A stretch of DNA of 7,834 bases. Source: Aquisalimonas sp. GTDB taxonomy: Bacteria > Pseudomonadota > Gammaproteobacteria > Nitrococcales > Aquisalimonadaceae. Made by a program: the position numbers and the translations under genes. The stretch lies in assembly GCA_007127625.1 (NCBI GenBank), contig SKYZ01000086.1, positions 1-7,834 of the forward strand, written 5' to 3'. Shown here piece by piece: positions 1 to 7,834 of the stretch (the stretch's first letter is position 1; the number at the start of each line of letters is the position of its first letter). The notes under the pieces are model-generated. The model did not search any database and was not told the origin of the DNA. It saw only the letters and a program-made list of their open reading frames with translations.

Positions 1-2066
1 GTCTTCCGGGCCTTCTCGCGCCGCTTGCGGCGGGAGACCATGGGCGGGCACTTGTGCTCGTTGAAGTACGTCACCTGGCAGTCCAGGCAGTAATGGCATT
101 CGTTGGGGTTGATGCGCCCGTCCGGGTGGATGGCCTTGACCTCGCACTCGTTGGCGCAGATCTGGCAGGGCGCACCGCACTCCTGGTGGCGCTTGAGCCA
201 GTCGAACAGGCGGATGCGCGCGGGGATCGCCAGCCCGGCACCCAGCGGACACATGTAGCGGCAGAAGAACTTGCGGTTGACGATGGAGATCGCCAGCAGA
301 ATCACCGCGTAGAGAATGAACCCCCACTCCCGTTGCCAGCGCATGGTCACCGCGGTCTTGAACGGCTCCACCTCGGCGTACACTTCGGCGGTACTCAGCG
401 AGTGCAATGAGATGCCGAACAGGGCCAGCAGGATCATGTACTTGAGCGCCCAGAGCCGCTCGTGTAGGGCCCAGGGCAGCTCCAGTTGCGGCACTTTGAA
501 CCAGCGTGCCACCTCGTTGATGAGCTCCTGCATGGCGCCGAAGGGGCAAAGCCAGCCGCAGTAGACCGCTCTGCCCCAGAGCAGCAGTGTTGCCGCGACG
601 AAGGTCCAGAGGATAAACATCATCGGGTCCATCAGGAACGTGGACCACTGGAAGTCCGAGAACAGGGAGTTGGTGAAGGTGAAGATGTTCACCACTGACA
701 GCTGTGCCAGGGCATACCAGCCGATGAACACCACCGTGTACACCAGGAACCCGTGGCGGACCCAGAACAGCAGCCGTGGGCGGCGCGCCAGCGGATCCTG
801 GAACAGCAGGATCAGGGTCAGCAACAGCAGTCCGGCACCGAGCACGGTGATGTGCATCACCCGGTCTTCCCAGACGGACACCCACAGCGGCCGGTCGTCA
901 TCTTCGGCCATCTGCGCCGGCGGCTCGGGGTAATCGAAATAGGCCTCTGGCGGGTCGTAGTCCAGGTGGAAATTCACGAAATCGGTGTCCAGGGCGCCTA
1001 CCTGGCGACGCACCAGCAGCTCGATCTCCCAGTGGCGGCCCGGATCGAGGCCGTGTTCCTCGCGCACGACGAAGATGTCCCGCTCGTTGAACGATGGCGC
1101 ATCCTCCACCACCAGGCGCGGAGCGCGAATCAGATCAGCGTCGCGGAACTGCACGGCGCGGTCGCCCTGCAGCAACTGGATACGGTCGAAGATGCCGCCG
1201 CGGACGAACCCCGAGCCCTTGAATGAGTAGCGGCCATCGGCCATCAGCATGACCGCGTGCTCGCCCTGGTCGAGCCTGCTCATCAGCTGCTCGTAACGGT
1301 CGTCGCCGATGAGATTGCGCCCGATCATGGGCGCATTGAGATAGGCGGCGTAGAGGTCGATGAAGGTGTCGTCCTCAGCGCCCTCCGGTGCCGTATCCAC
1401 ACCTTCGGCATCCGTGCCCACGAAGGCCTCGTCCACTTCACCGCGGGTGAGGTACAGATTGCCGATGGCACCGGCGTCCTTGAGTTCCTCCCAGCCCGCC
1501 GGCTCGTAGACGTCCTCACGGACAGTGGCGGCCTCCACCTGCGGCACCGCGTCCGGGTCCACCAGGCCATGCGCAACGGCCATCTGCCGGGCACCGCGCA
1601 TGATGGCCTCGCCCATGACCACCACCGTCACGGTGGCGCCGGAGACGCCGTCCACGTACTCGTAGCCCTCGCGCTGGCGGGGCGAGAGCCCAACGCGCAC
1701 GCGCTCGCGGATGGTCTTGCCTACGTACTGGCCGACGAACTCCTCCAGCCGTGACTCCGGGACGCCGACCAGCATGATCGGCTCGCTGTGGTCGAGGACG
1801 CGCACGCCGGTGACGACGCCGTCCATATCCAGGCCCACCAGCATGTTCACGGGTTCGCCGGAGTAGGCGGGAATCGGCGTCACATCCTTGGTCTCGAACA
1901 CCAGGCCGATCTGTTCGTCGCCGCGATAGATGGCAACCGCCGGCGGATCCCCCGCCGGCTCCGCGACTCCATCCGCGTCCGGGAAGAAGCGTTCGGCGGC
2001 CTGCACTGGCAGGGCCAGCAGCAGCACGCACACAAGCACTGGCAACCAGACCGGACGCGGGATCAT
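1..2066 (-). CDS. nosR: NosR, membrane FMN/4Fe-4S protein of the nitrous oxide reductase system (3' end outside window)
   Basis: NosR is an inner-membrane flavo-iron-sulfur protein needed for nos expression and for electron supply to N2O reductase (NosZ). The 688 visible residues show the full family layout. A signal peptide (about 1-23, ending VQA-A) precedes a periplasmic FMN-binding domain with the flavinylation motif SGATVT at 142-147, where Thr145 is the expected FMN attachment site. A long periplasmic region runs to about 400, and hydrophobic segments lie near 405-423, 433-455, 482-500, 540-556 and 583-597. The cytoplasmic CxxxCP motifs CGWLCP (503-508) and CRYMCP (602-607) are present. 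Two ferredoxin-like Cys clusters follow (C630/634/637/641 and C657/660/663/673, ending CPP). Family members are a little over 700 residues, so only the C-terminal tail is missing. The start is ATG 2066. An in-frame GTG at 2072 sits closer to the GGAG at 2079-2082 and is a real alternative. It follows the cytochrome gene by 9 bp and is surely co-transcribed. Identity is very secure from motifs. Confidence 0.96.
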   Translation of the reverse strand, partial: MIPRPVWLPVLVCVLLLALPVQAAERFFPDADGVAEPAGDPPAVAIYRGDEQIGLVFETKDVTPIPAYSGEPVNMLVGLDMDGVVTGVRVLDHSEPIMLVGVPESRLEEFVGQYVGKTIRERVRVGLSPRQREGYEYVDGVSGATVTVVVMGEAIMRGARQMAVAHGLVDPDAVPQVEAATVREDVYEPAGWEELKDAGAIGNLYLTRGEVDEAFVGTDAEGVDTAPEGAEDDTFIDLYAAYLNAPMIGRNLIGDDRYEQLMSRLDQGEHAVMLMADGRYSFKGSGFVRGGIFDRIQLLQGDRAVQFRDADLIRAPRLVVEDAPSFNERDIFVVREEHGLDPGRHWEIELLVRRQVGALDTDFVNFHLDYDPPEAYFDYPEPPAQMAEDDDRPLWVSVWEDRVMHITVLGAGLLLLTLILLFQDPLARRPRLLFWVRHGFLVYTVVFIGWYALAQLSVVNIFTFTNSLFSDFQWSTFLMDPMMFILWTFVAATLLLWGRAVYCGWLCPFGAMQELINEVARWFKVPQLELPWALHERLWALKYMILLALFGISLHSLSTAEVYAEVEPFKTAVTMRWQREWGFILYAVILLAISIVNRKFFCRYMCPLGAGLAIPARIRLFDWLKRHQECGAPCQICANECEVKAIHPDGRINPNECHYCLDCQVTYFNEHKCPPMVSRRKRREKARK

Positions 2067-2075
2067 CGACACGAC

Positions 2076-2411
2076 TTACTCCGCGGGTTCCTGCTCGGAG
2101 AAGTAGACCGCGAGGTCGGCGATATCCTGATCACTCAGGTTCTGGGCCTGCGGCGTCATCTGCGGCTCGTCGATGTCACCGTCCCGGTAGGCGGTCAGCA
2201 GATCGGCCAGCTCCTGGGCATTCCGCCCAGCCAGGTGCGGGTACATGGACGGCATGTTGCTCCTGCCCTCCGTGCCGTGGCAGGCCATGCAGGAACTGGC
2301 CAGGCGGTCGCCGCGCGCGGCGTCGCCGTCCACTGCCAGGGCATTGCCCGAGAACATACTGCCCATGCCGAAAACGAAGGCGGAAAGTGTGGCGAAACCG
2401 TACTTGGTCAT
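2076..2411 (-). CDS. Periplasmic class I c-type cytochrome (single haem) upstream of nosR
   Basis: The product is 111 residues. A signal peptide (about 1-26, hydrophobic core ATLSAFVFGMG, cut near NALA|VDG) directs it to the periplasm. One haem-binding motif, CMACH, occupies 41-45, with Cys41/Cys44 for covalent haem and His45 as the proximal ligand. Met85 in EPQMTPQAQ, followed by the LSDQDIADLAVYFSEQ helix, is the likely distal ligand, as in cytochrome c4/c5/c553-like proteins. The start ATG 2411 has the Shine-Dalgarno AGAGGA (2421-2426) 9 nt upstream and begins just before a normal signal peptide. The frame is open further upstream to 2525, but that would run through the predicted promoter. 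It is the first gene of the nos transcript and ends 9 bp before nosR. By inference it is an electron carrier in N2O respiration, perhaps donating to NosZ. A general-purpose cytochrome is also possible. Confidence 0.9.
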   Translation of the reverse strand: MTKYGFATLSAFVFGMGSMFSGNALAVDGDAARGDRLASSCMACHGTEGRSNMPSMYPHLAGRNAQELADLLTAYRDGDIDEPQMTPQAQNLSDQDIADLAVYFSEQEPAE

Positions 2412-2420
2412 GGCGTTGAT

Positions 2421-2426
2421 TCCTCT
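2421..2426 (-). promoter_or_regulatory. Ribosome binding site of the cytochrome gene
   Basis: Read on the minus strand this is AGAGGA, 9 nt before ATG 2411. It decides the cytochrome start in favour of 2411 over the in-frame Met codon at 2525. Confidence 0.75.
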
Positions 2427-2482
2427 GCTATGTTGCCGGGAAGACTGTTGCAGCAGTCGACCCGAATCGTCGGTACGGGTGA

Positions 2483-2525
2483 ATGGTAGAGAGAGGGGGG
2501 AGTACTCCGACTTGACCAGTATCAA
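2483..2525 (-). promoter_or_regulatory. FNR/DNR-type box and -10 element of the cytochrome-nosR promoter
   Basis: On the minus strand, positions 2525-2512 read TTGATACTGGTCAA, which matches the FNR/DNR/NNR consensus TTGAT-N4-ATCAA at 9 of 10 defined positions. A -10-like hexamer TACCAT (2488-2483) has its centre 33 bp downstream of the palindrome centre. This is the geometry of class II FNR/CRP promoters, where the box sits near -41.5 and replaces the -35 element. It predicts transcription from about 2477 and a leader of roughly 65 nt. Activation of nos genes by FNR-family regulators such as DNR/NNR in response to low oxygen or NO is well established. Which regulator acts here cannot be told from the site. 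Confidence 0.78.
2499..2508. repeat. 10-bp perfect palindrome in the promoter spacer
   Basis: GGAGTACTCC is fully self-complementary and lies between the FNR-like box and the predicted -10 of the cytochrome-nosR promoter. It could be a second operator or chance. No known consensus is recognised. Confidence 0.3.
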
Positions 2526-2583
2526 GAACGGGTTCGAAGGGCGGAGTGCTACTACTTAATGGGTAGAAATCGAGGATGTGTTC

Positions 2584-2922
2584 ATGACCAATGGAATTGC
2601 TGCCCCGTTCCGGCGCACCGGCATCGAATCGCCACGCCGCCTGGTGGAGGAATACGCCTTCATGCTGGAGGACATTCCGGAACTCATCCGCATCCGCATC
2701 TACGAAGGGTTGAAGGAGAGCTGGATCGAGACCGACCAGAGCCACTATCTGCAGGCACCGGGCATGTCTCTGCCCGCGATTTCCGACACGCAGCGCTACC
2801 GCAACGTGAACGAGGCGCTGGACGACGTTCTCGAGGATTTCACCAAGGGCTACCACGCCGCCAGGAATGCAGGCCACACACCGGACATCGCCTGGCTGCT
2901 TCCCAATCGCTACTTCCGTTGA
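2584..2922 (+). CDS. Small conserved-looking protein of unknown function, divergent from the cytochrome-nosR unit
   Basis: This 112-residue protein is not recognised. It is soluble-looking, with no signal peptide, no membrane segment and no cysteine, so it is unlikely to bind haem or iron-sulfur clusters through Cys. It starts with a short basic stretch (PFRRTGIESPRR, 8-19). An acidic/amphipathic helix region follows (about 20-48, VEEYAFMLEDIPELIRIRIY). A middle part rich in polar residues leads to a second helix (about 75-94, NVNEALDDVLEDFTKGYHAA). The end is aromatic and basic (WLLPNRYFR). ATG 2584 is preferred over the in-frame GTG at 2578 because GAGG at 2572-2575 is 8 nt from the ATG and only 2 nt from the GTG. 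Codon usage and third-position GC resemble its neighbours. It shares the control region that holds the FNR-like box, so an accessory role in anaerobic metabolism is possible but unproven. Confidence 0.72.
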   Translation: MTNGIAAPFRRTGIESPRRLVEEYAFMLEDIPELIRIRIYEGLKESWIETDQSHYLQAPGMSLPAISDTQRYRNVNEALDDVLEDFTKGYHAARNAGHTPDIAWLLPNRYFR

Positions 2923-2931
2923 CGCGAGATC

Positions 2932-2963
2932 GCCGGCGGTCCCCGACTCCGGGCACCGCCGGC
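2932..2963. terminator. GC-rich hairpin between convergent genes, candidate bidirectional terminator
   Basis: GCCGGCGGT (2932-2940) pairs perfectly with ACCGCCGGC (2955-2963). Inside it, after a C-C mismatch, CCCG (2942-2945) pairs with CGGG (2950-2953) around the tetraloop ACTC. It lies 9 bp after the stop of the small unknown gene and 13 bp from the stop of the opposing hydrolase gene, the right place for a shared terminator. Neither strand has a T-run after the stem, so it is not a classic intrinsic terminator. It may act as a 3'-end stabiliser or assist another termination mechanism. Confidence 0.6.
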
Positions 2964-2976
2964 ATGACGAGACGAC

Positions 2977-3675
2977 TCAGGCACGGGAAGCCGCAGGTTC
3001 CAGGATATCGTGGACCCAGGCGTCCACCGTCGCCACGGCCTCCATGGGGACCGTGTGGCCGGCGGTGAACTCCTGCCATTCCACTACGTACCCGTGTTCC
3101 CTGAGGCGATCGCGTCCCCGGGCGGCATCCGCCATGGGGACGGCCTCGTCTTCCGTGCCGTGGATCATCAGGATCGGCGTGTTCGCGTTGGCGGGATGCC
3201 GCTCATCCGCCAGGCGCTCCGGCAGCAGCAGCTCACCGGAGAGCACCACGATACCGGCCAGCCGGTGCGGGTAGCGCAAGCCACAGTGCAGCGCCATGGC
3301 ACCGCCCTGGGAGAATCCGCCCAGCACGATATGCTCTGACGGCATACCACGCCGACGTTCCCCGTTCAGGAGACGGTTGATGCGGCCGGCGCTCTCGCTG
3401 ATGCCCGCCTCGTCCGGTGGAACATCCGCGGGATCACCGAGGACGTCGTACCAGGCCCGCGCCGGGCGCCCTCCGTTGACGGTTATGCGCCGGAGCGGGG
3501 CATGTGGCGCCAGGTGGTGCAATCCCAATTCCCGGGAGTGGCGCATGTTGGTGATCAGTCCATCCATGTCGCTGCCACCGACGCCCAGCCCGTGCAGCCA
3601 GACAATGCTCGCCACCACCTGCGCGCGGGTATAGACCTCGATAAGATCCTGCTCTTCCTGATAACCCCTGTTCAT
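2977..3675 (-). CDS. Alpha/beta-hydrolase, carboxylesterase/phospholipase family (PF02230-like)
   Basis: This 232-residue cytoplasmic serine hydrolase has no signal peptide. It has the usual length and layout of the carboxylesterase/lysophospholipase (acyl-protein-thioesterase-like) family. The oxyanion-side motif LHGLGVGGSDM lies at 27-37. The nucleophile elbow GFSQGG (120-125) gives Ser122, Asp176 follows in HGTEDEAVP, and His207 is in AGHTV, so the catalytic triad is complete. PHAP (57-60) and ARAWYD (72-77) are also family hallmarks. The natural substrate is unknown; family members cleave short-chain carboxylic esters, and some cleave acyl-protein thioesters or lysophospholipids. ATG 3675 is preceded by AAGGA (3679-3683), but spacing is only 3 nt. 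The frame stays open up to 3903, but those extra residues have no family match and would overlap gdhA. It is divergent from gdhA, convergent with the small unknown gene and probably monocistronic. Confidence 0.92.
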   Translation of the reverse strand: MNRGYQEEQDLIEVYTRAQVVASIVWLHGLGVGGSDMDGLITNMRHSRELGLHHLAPHAPLRRITVNGGRPARAWYDVLGDPADVPPDEAGISESAGRINRLLNGERRRGMPSEHIVLGGFSQGGAMALHCGLRYPHRLAGIVVLSGELLLPERLADERHPANANTPILMIHGTEDEAVPMADAARGRDRLREHGYVVEWQEFTAGHTVPMEAVATVDAWVHDILEPAASRA

Positions 3676-5243
<1,568 letters not shown>

Positions 5244-5246
5244 CTC

Positions 5247-7834
5247 TTATCCCTCAAAGGGTCCCCAAGCCACGCACACCAGACGCTGCTCGGCCACATC
5301 CGCCAGCAGCCGCAGGCCGAGCGCGCGCCCGTCGTACCATTCCACCGCGGCGCGCACTGCATCATCGGCCTCGGTGTCACCGGTGGCAGGCAGCTCCAGC
5401 CGTGGTGCCCGCTGAAACCACTGCGGCCGGTACAGCGTCTGCGCCTGGCCCGGGAACAGGGCCACGTAGGCGATGCGGGCCTCAACCAGATTCTGGAAGA
5501 AGTGAGAGCCGAAGGAGAGATCCGGGACCATGCCGGCACCCATCTCCGCAACTTCCGTGAGTGCCGCCATGGCGCTGATCTCCCCGAACCGGACCGGCAC
5601 GCCGAGTTCGGGGCTGCTACTCCCCCAGCGCCCCGGGCCCATCAGCATCGCGGCCTCGCCGCCCCCCCTCGCCACGTATTGATTGAGACGGCCCACCAGC
5701 CGCGCCACGGCATGCTTCTGCCCGGTACTCAGGCGACTGTACCGCTCCGCATCCACACGGATCACCGGCCCCAGCGCCAGGTCCATATTGCCGCCCATGA
5801 AGTGCCCCCGGGTGGCGAACAGCACGTCATCCGGCGCCAGCGAATCTTCCGACGGCACTTGAACACGCGGTCCGCCGCCCAGCGTGGCCAGCGGGCGGCA
5901 CTGCACCAGATTGAAGCTGGCCGTACCCTGCTCCCGGAAATGCAGGGTGAATTCCACCTCCACGGGGTGCTGGTAGGCGGCCTCCAGCCCGTGGAGCATT
6001 CGCTGCATCATGCCGATGAACGCCTGATCCCGGAGCAACGGACTGAAGGTCGGCCGCCAGACCGGCCTTGAATCACCAAGTTCCCGTGACCGCCGGCTTG
6101 CCTCATGATCCGGCTCGGCCACGCGCCGCAATGCCTGCTCGGGGAGGCTGTCCTGAAGGGTGCGCAGGGGAACCGTGCTTTGTGCGCGGGCGTCGATGTC
6201 GAGAACGTCGACGCTGTGCTGGCAGAAGCTGTACGCATCGTCACGACTGCGAAACGGCCGCTTCCCGGGCCGGTCCAAGGCCGCGACGCAGGCGTGATCG
6301 CCATCGATGCGGTCCACCGCCCGGGTGCCCAGCCCCACGACAAGGCGCAGCATGCCGGCCTTCTGGTCCATGTCCGGGTCCCAGGCAAACGTATTGCGGG
6401 AGACCCCGACACCGGCGGCGTCCGGCAGATAGTAGCCATTGCGGTAGCTGCCGTTGACCCGCTGGAACAGCAGCGCCATGGGTTCCTCCCGGGTGCTCAA
6501 CTGGCGCTGCCAGCGATAGCCGAGCGCCTCCGCGCTCATGGTCGAGGCATAAACCTGCCTGATCGCCGCTTCCAGATCCGCCAGACGCTGCTCAGGGTTG
6601 CCCTGGTTGATGCAGAAGACGCTCTCGTACTGTCCGGCAAACGCGTTCCCGAAGCCGTCCTCCAGCAGGCTGCTGGAGCGCACCAGCACGGGGTATTGCC
6701 CGAAGTGGTCCAGCATCCGCTCCAGTTCCGGTCGGAACTCGGGGGGCAACTCCCCTTGCAGAATCCGCTCACGCAGCGCCGGCGCTTCGTCGAAGAAGCC
6801 CCGTTCCTTGCGCTGGCGCATGAGTTGGGGCCAGCAGCCGTTGTGCACCAGGAATGCGTAGTAGACATCCGACCCCAGGAAAAACGAGTCGTGAGGTTCC
6901 AGTGACTGCTGCCAGCACTCCGGATCGTCACGGCGCAGTATCGCGCGGGCCAGCAGCATGCCCACGGCTTTGCCGCCAATGAACCCGCTGCCGATCATGC
7001 GCTCGCGCACGCCCAGCATGTCCTCCAGGGTCAGGTACGTCTGGGCCAGCGCAAGCATGCGCCGGTCGCGGCTGACGACACTGGCCAGAATCTGCTCCAG
7101 CACCGCAGACTGCCGGGCTTCCGTGGTATCACCGGACAGGGAGTCGGCGGCGGTCCAGAACATGCGGTCCCAGTAATCCAGCAACCGCTGCCGGGTATCG
7201 TCACGATGCCTGCTCTCCTGAGCCGCCTGCAGACGAATGGCGTCCAGACTGTCCGTCACCGGTTCGAACCGGTCACCGTACTGGCGGTGGGGCAGGAACA
7301 TGGTGGGCGAGTGGCGCTGCCACACCTTGACCGGCTGCAACTGCACATCGTCACCGGCACGGCGAATGTCCACCATCACCTGGGTGGTCTCGCGAATACG
7401 TGACAGCGTGACGTGGGAGTGCTGCTGGGGGTGGAGCGCGAAATAGGCCACCGTATCCAGCTCGTACAGGTACGGGCACACCACCTGGAAGAAGCGACCG
7501 ACCATGTCATCCGTCGCCCAGGCGTCGAGCAGATCCGACAGGCAGTCACAGGCGTAAAAGGCGCCGGTGCCGTAATCCGTGATCGCCTGGTAGGCGACCC
7601 GGGTGAACGCCTCGAAGCCCCGGTCGGCATCGATGGTCACGACCCGAATGCCCTCAGCCGGCTCCAGCAAGGGTGGATGCTGACCGTAGCGCAGGTGGAT
7701 GATGGTCCGCCCCGACGCCCGGGCCGCGGCCACGAAGGCGCGGACCATGCGCCGGTAATCGGCGAGGTCGTCCACCTGCCAGACCACGTTGTCGCCGATC
7801 CGCAGGCCGTCCAGCACCCGATCGAGCCCGTCGA
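5247..7834 (-). CDS. Degenerate KaiC-like domain fused to a PEP-synthase/PPDK-type ATP-grasp domain (5' end outside window)
   Basis: At least 861 residues are encoded and the frame is still open at the right edge. A GTG at 7817 is not believed to be the start, since the coding pattern DGLDRVLDGL-RIGDN continues across it and resembles the opening of KaiC-type domains. Numbering from 7817, residues about 1-180 look like a RecA/KaiC fold. They include RIGDNVVWQV (6-15) where a P-loop would follow and FYACDCLSDLLD (87-98) in Walker-B position, but no GxxxxGK[TS] is visible. A linker leads to the pyruvate,phosphate dikinase N-terminal domain, marked by FIGGKAVGM (279-287), VRSSSLLEDGFGNAFAGQY (379-397) and VEVEFT/LVQCRPL (619-642). 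These supply the ATP-grasp lysine, arginine and Glu/Gln residues. The end (about 650-856) holds MGPGRWGSSSPELGVPV (726-742). No phosphohistidine domain (TSHAA-type motif) or PEP-binding barrel follows. It is unlikely to be a true PEP synthase, and its reaction is unknown. The gene is convergent with gdhA. Confidence 0.85.
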   Translation of the reverse strand, partial: DGLDRVLDGLRIGDNVVWQVDDLADYRRMVRAFVAAARASGRTIIHLRYGQHPPLLEPAEGIRVVTIDADRGFEAFTRVAYQAITDYGTGAFYACDCLSDLLDAWATDDMVGRFFQVVCPYLYELDTVAYFALHPQQHSHVTLSRIRETTQVMVDIRRAGDDVQLQPVKVWQRHSPTMFLPHRQYGDRFEPVTDSLDAIRLQAAQESRHRDDTRQRLLDYWDRMFWTAADSLSGDTTEARQSAVLEQILASVVSRDRRMLALAQTYLTLEDMLGVRERMIGSGFIGGKAVGMLLARAILRRDDPECWQQSLEPHDSFFLGSDVYYAFLVHNGCWPQLMRQRKERGFFDEAPALRERILQGELPPEFRPELERMLDHFGQYPVLVRSSSLLEDGFGNAFAGQYESVFCINQGNPEQRLADLEAAIRQVYASTMSAEALGYRWQRQLSTREEPMALLFQRVNGSYRNGYYLPDAAGVGVSRNTFAWDPDMDQKAGMLRLVVGLGTRAVDRIDGDHACVAALDRPGKRPFRSRDDAYSFCQHSVDVLDIDARAQSTVPLRTLQDSLPEQALRRVAEPDHEASRRSRELGDSRPVWRPTFSPLLRDQAFIGMMQRMLHGLEAAYQHPVEVEFTLHFREQGTASFNLVQCRPLATLGGGPRVQVPSEDSLAPDDVLFATRGHFMGGNMDLALGPVIRVDAERYSRLSTGQKHAVARLVGRLNQYVARGGGEAAMLMGPGRWGSSSPELGVPVRFGEISAMAALTEVAEMGAGMVPDLSFGSHFFQNLVEARIAYVALFPGQAQTLYRPQWFQRAPRLELPATGDTEADDAVRAAVEWYDGRALGLRLLADVAEQRLVCVAWGPFEG

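Noticed and set aside
1257..2489. Open plus-strand frames of 165 and 233 codons opposite nosR and the cytochrome gene.
   Set aside because: Their translations are His/Arg/Ala-rich with no known motif and mirror the third-position GC of the real minus-strand genes.
2559..2565. Single NarL-type heptamer (TACCCAT on the minus strand) in the nos control region.
   Set aside because: It fits TACYYMT, but single heptamers are frequent by chance and no paired second heptamer was found.
6105..6905. Open plus-strand frame of 266 codons.
   Set aside because: It is antisense to the ATP-grasp coding region, whose frame carries clear family motifs; no domain is recognisable in the antisense product.
7801..7834. 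GTG 7817 as a true start of the large ATP-grasp gene.
   Set aside because: The frame remains open to the window edge, the upstream codons read as KaiC-like sequence (DGLDRVLDGL), and no Shine-Dalgarno is visible in the 17 bases available.

Overview
The window is GC-rich, densely coded and looks like chromosomal DNA of a gammaproteobacterium. Acidic proteins such as the cytochrome, NosR and the small unknown protein, together with the gene types, suggest a halophilic or halotolerant denitrifier of the Ectothiorhodospiraceae/Halomonas kind. That placement is inference from protein character only. No mobile element, tRNA, rRNA or CRISPR array is visible.

Left part (1-2577): on the minus strand, a small periplasmic class I c-type cytochrome is followed directly by nosR, which is cut by the left edge. 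nosR encodes the membrane FMN/iron-sulfur protein that supports nitrous oxide reductase. NosR is typical of clade I N2O reducers, so nosZ is expected beyond the left edge. The pair is preceded by an FNR/DNR-type palindrome placed correctly for an anaerobically activated (class II) promoter, so nos expression is probably switched on by low oxygen and/or nitric oxide. A small unrecognised gene (2584-2922) is read divergently from the same 170-bp control region.

Middle part (2923-3893): a GC-rich hairpin lies between the unknown gene and a convergent alpha/beta-hydrolase of the carboxylesterase/phospholipase family. A 218-bp divergent promoter region follows, which carries a second, weaker FNR-like palindrome facing gdhA.

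Right part (3894-7834): gdhA encodes a complete NADP-type glutamate dehydrogenase for ammonium assimilation. Only 3 bp separate it from a convergent large gene, cut by the right edge. That gene encodes a KaiC-like domain without a visible Walker A loop, joined to a PEP-synthase/PPDK-type ATP-grasp domain that lacks the phosphohistidine and PEP-binding domains.

The most unusual items are the cytochrome-nosR pair with its shared regulatory palindrome and divergent unknown gene, and the KaiC-like/ATP-grasp fusion. Nothing in the window amounts to a clear new multi-gene system; it reads as the end of a nos cluster beside housekeeping genes.
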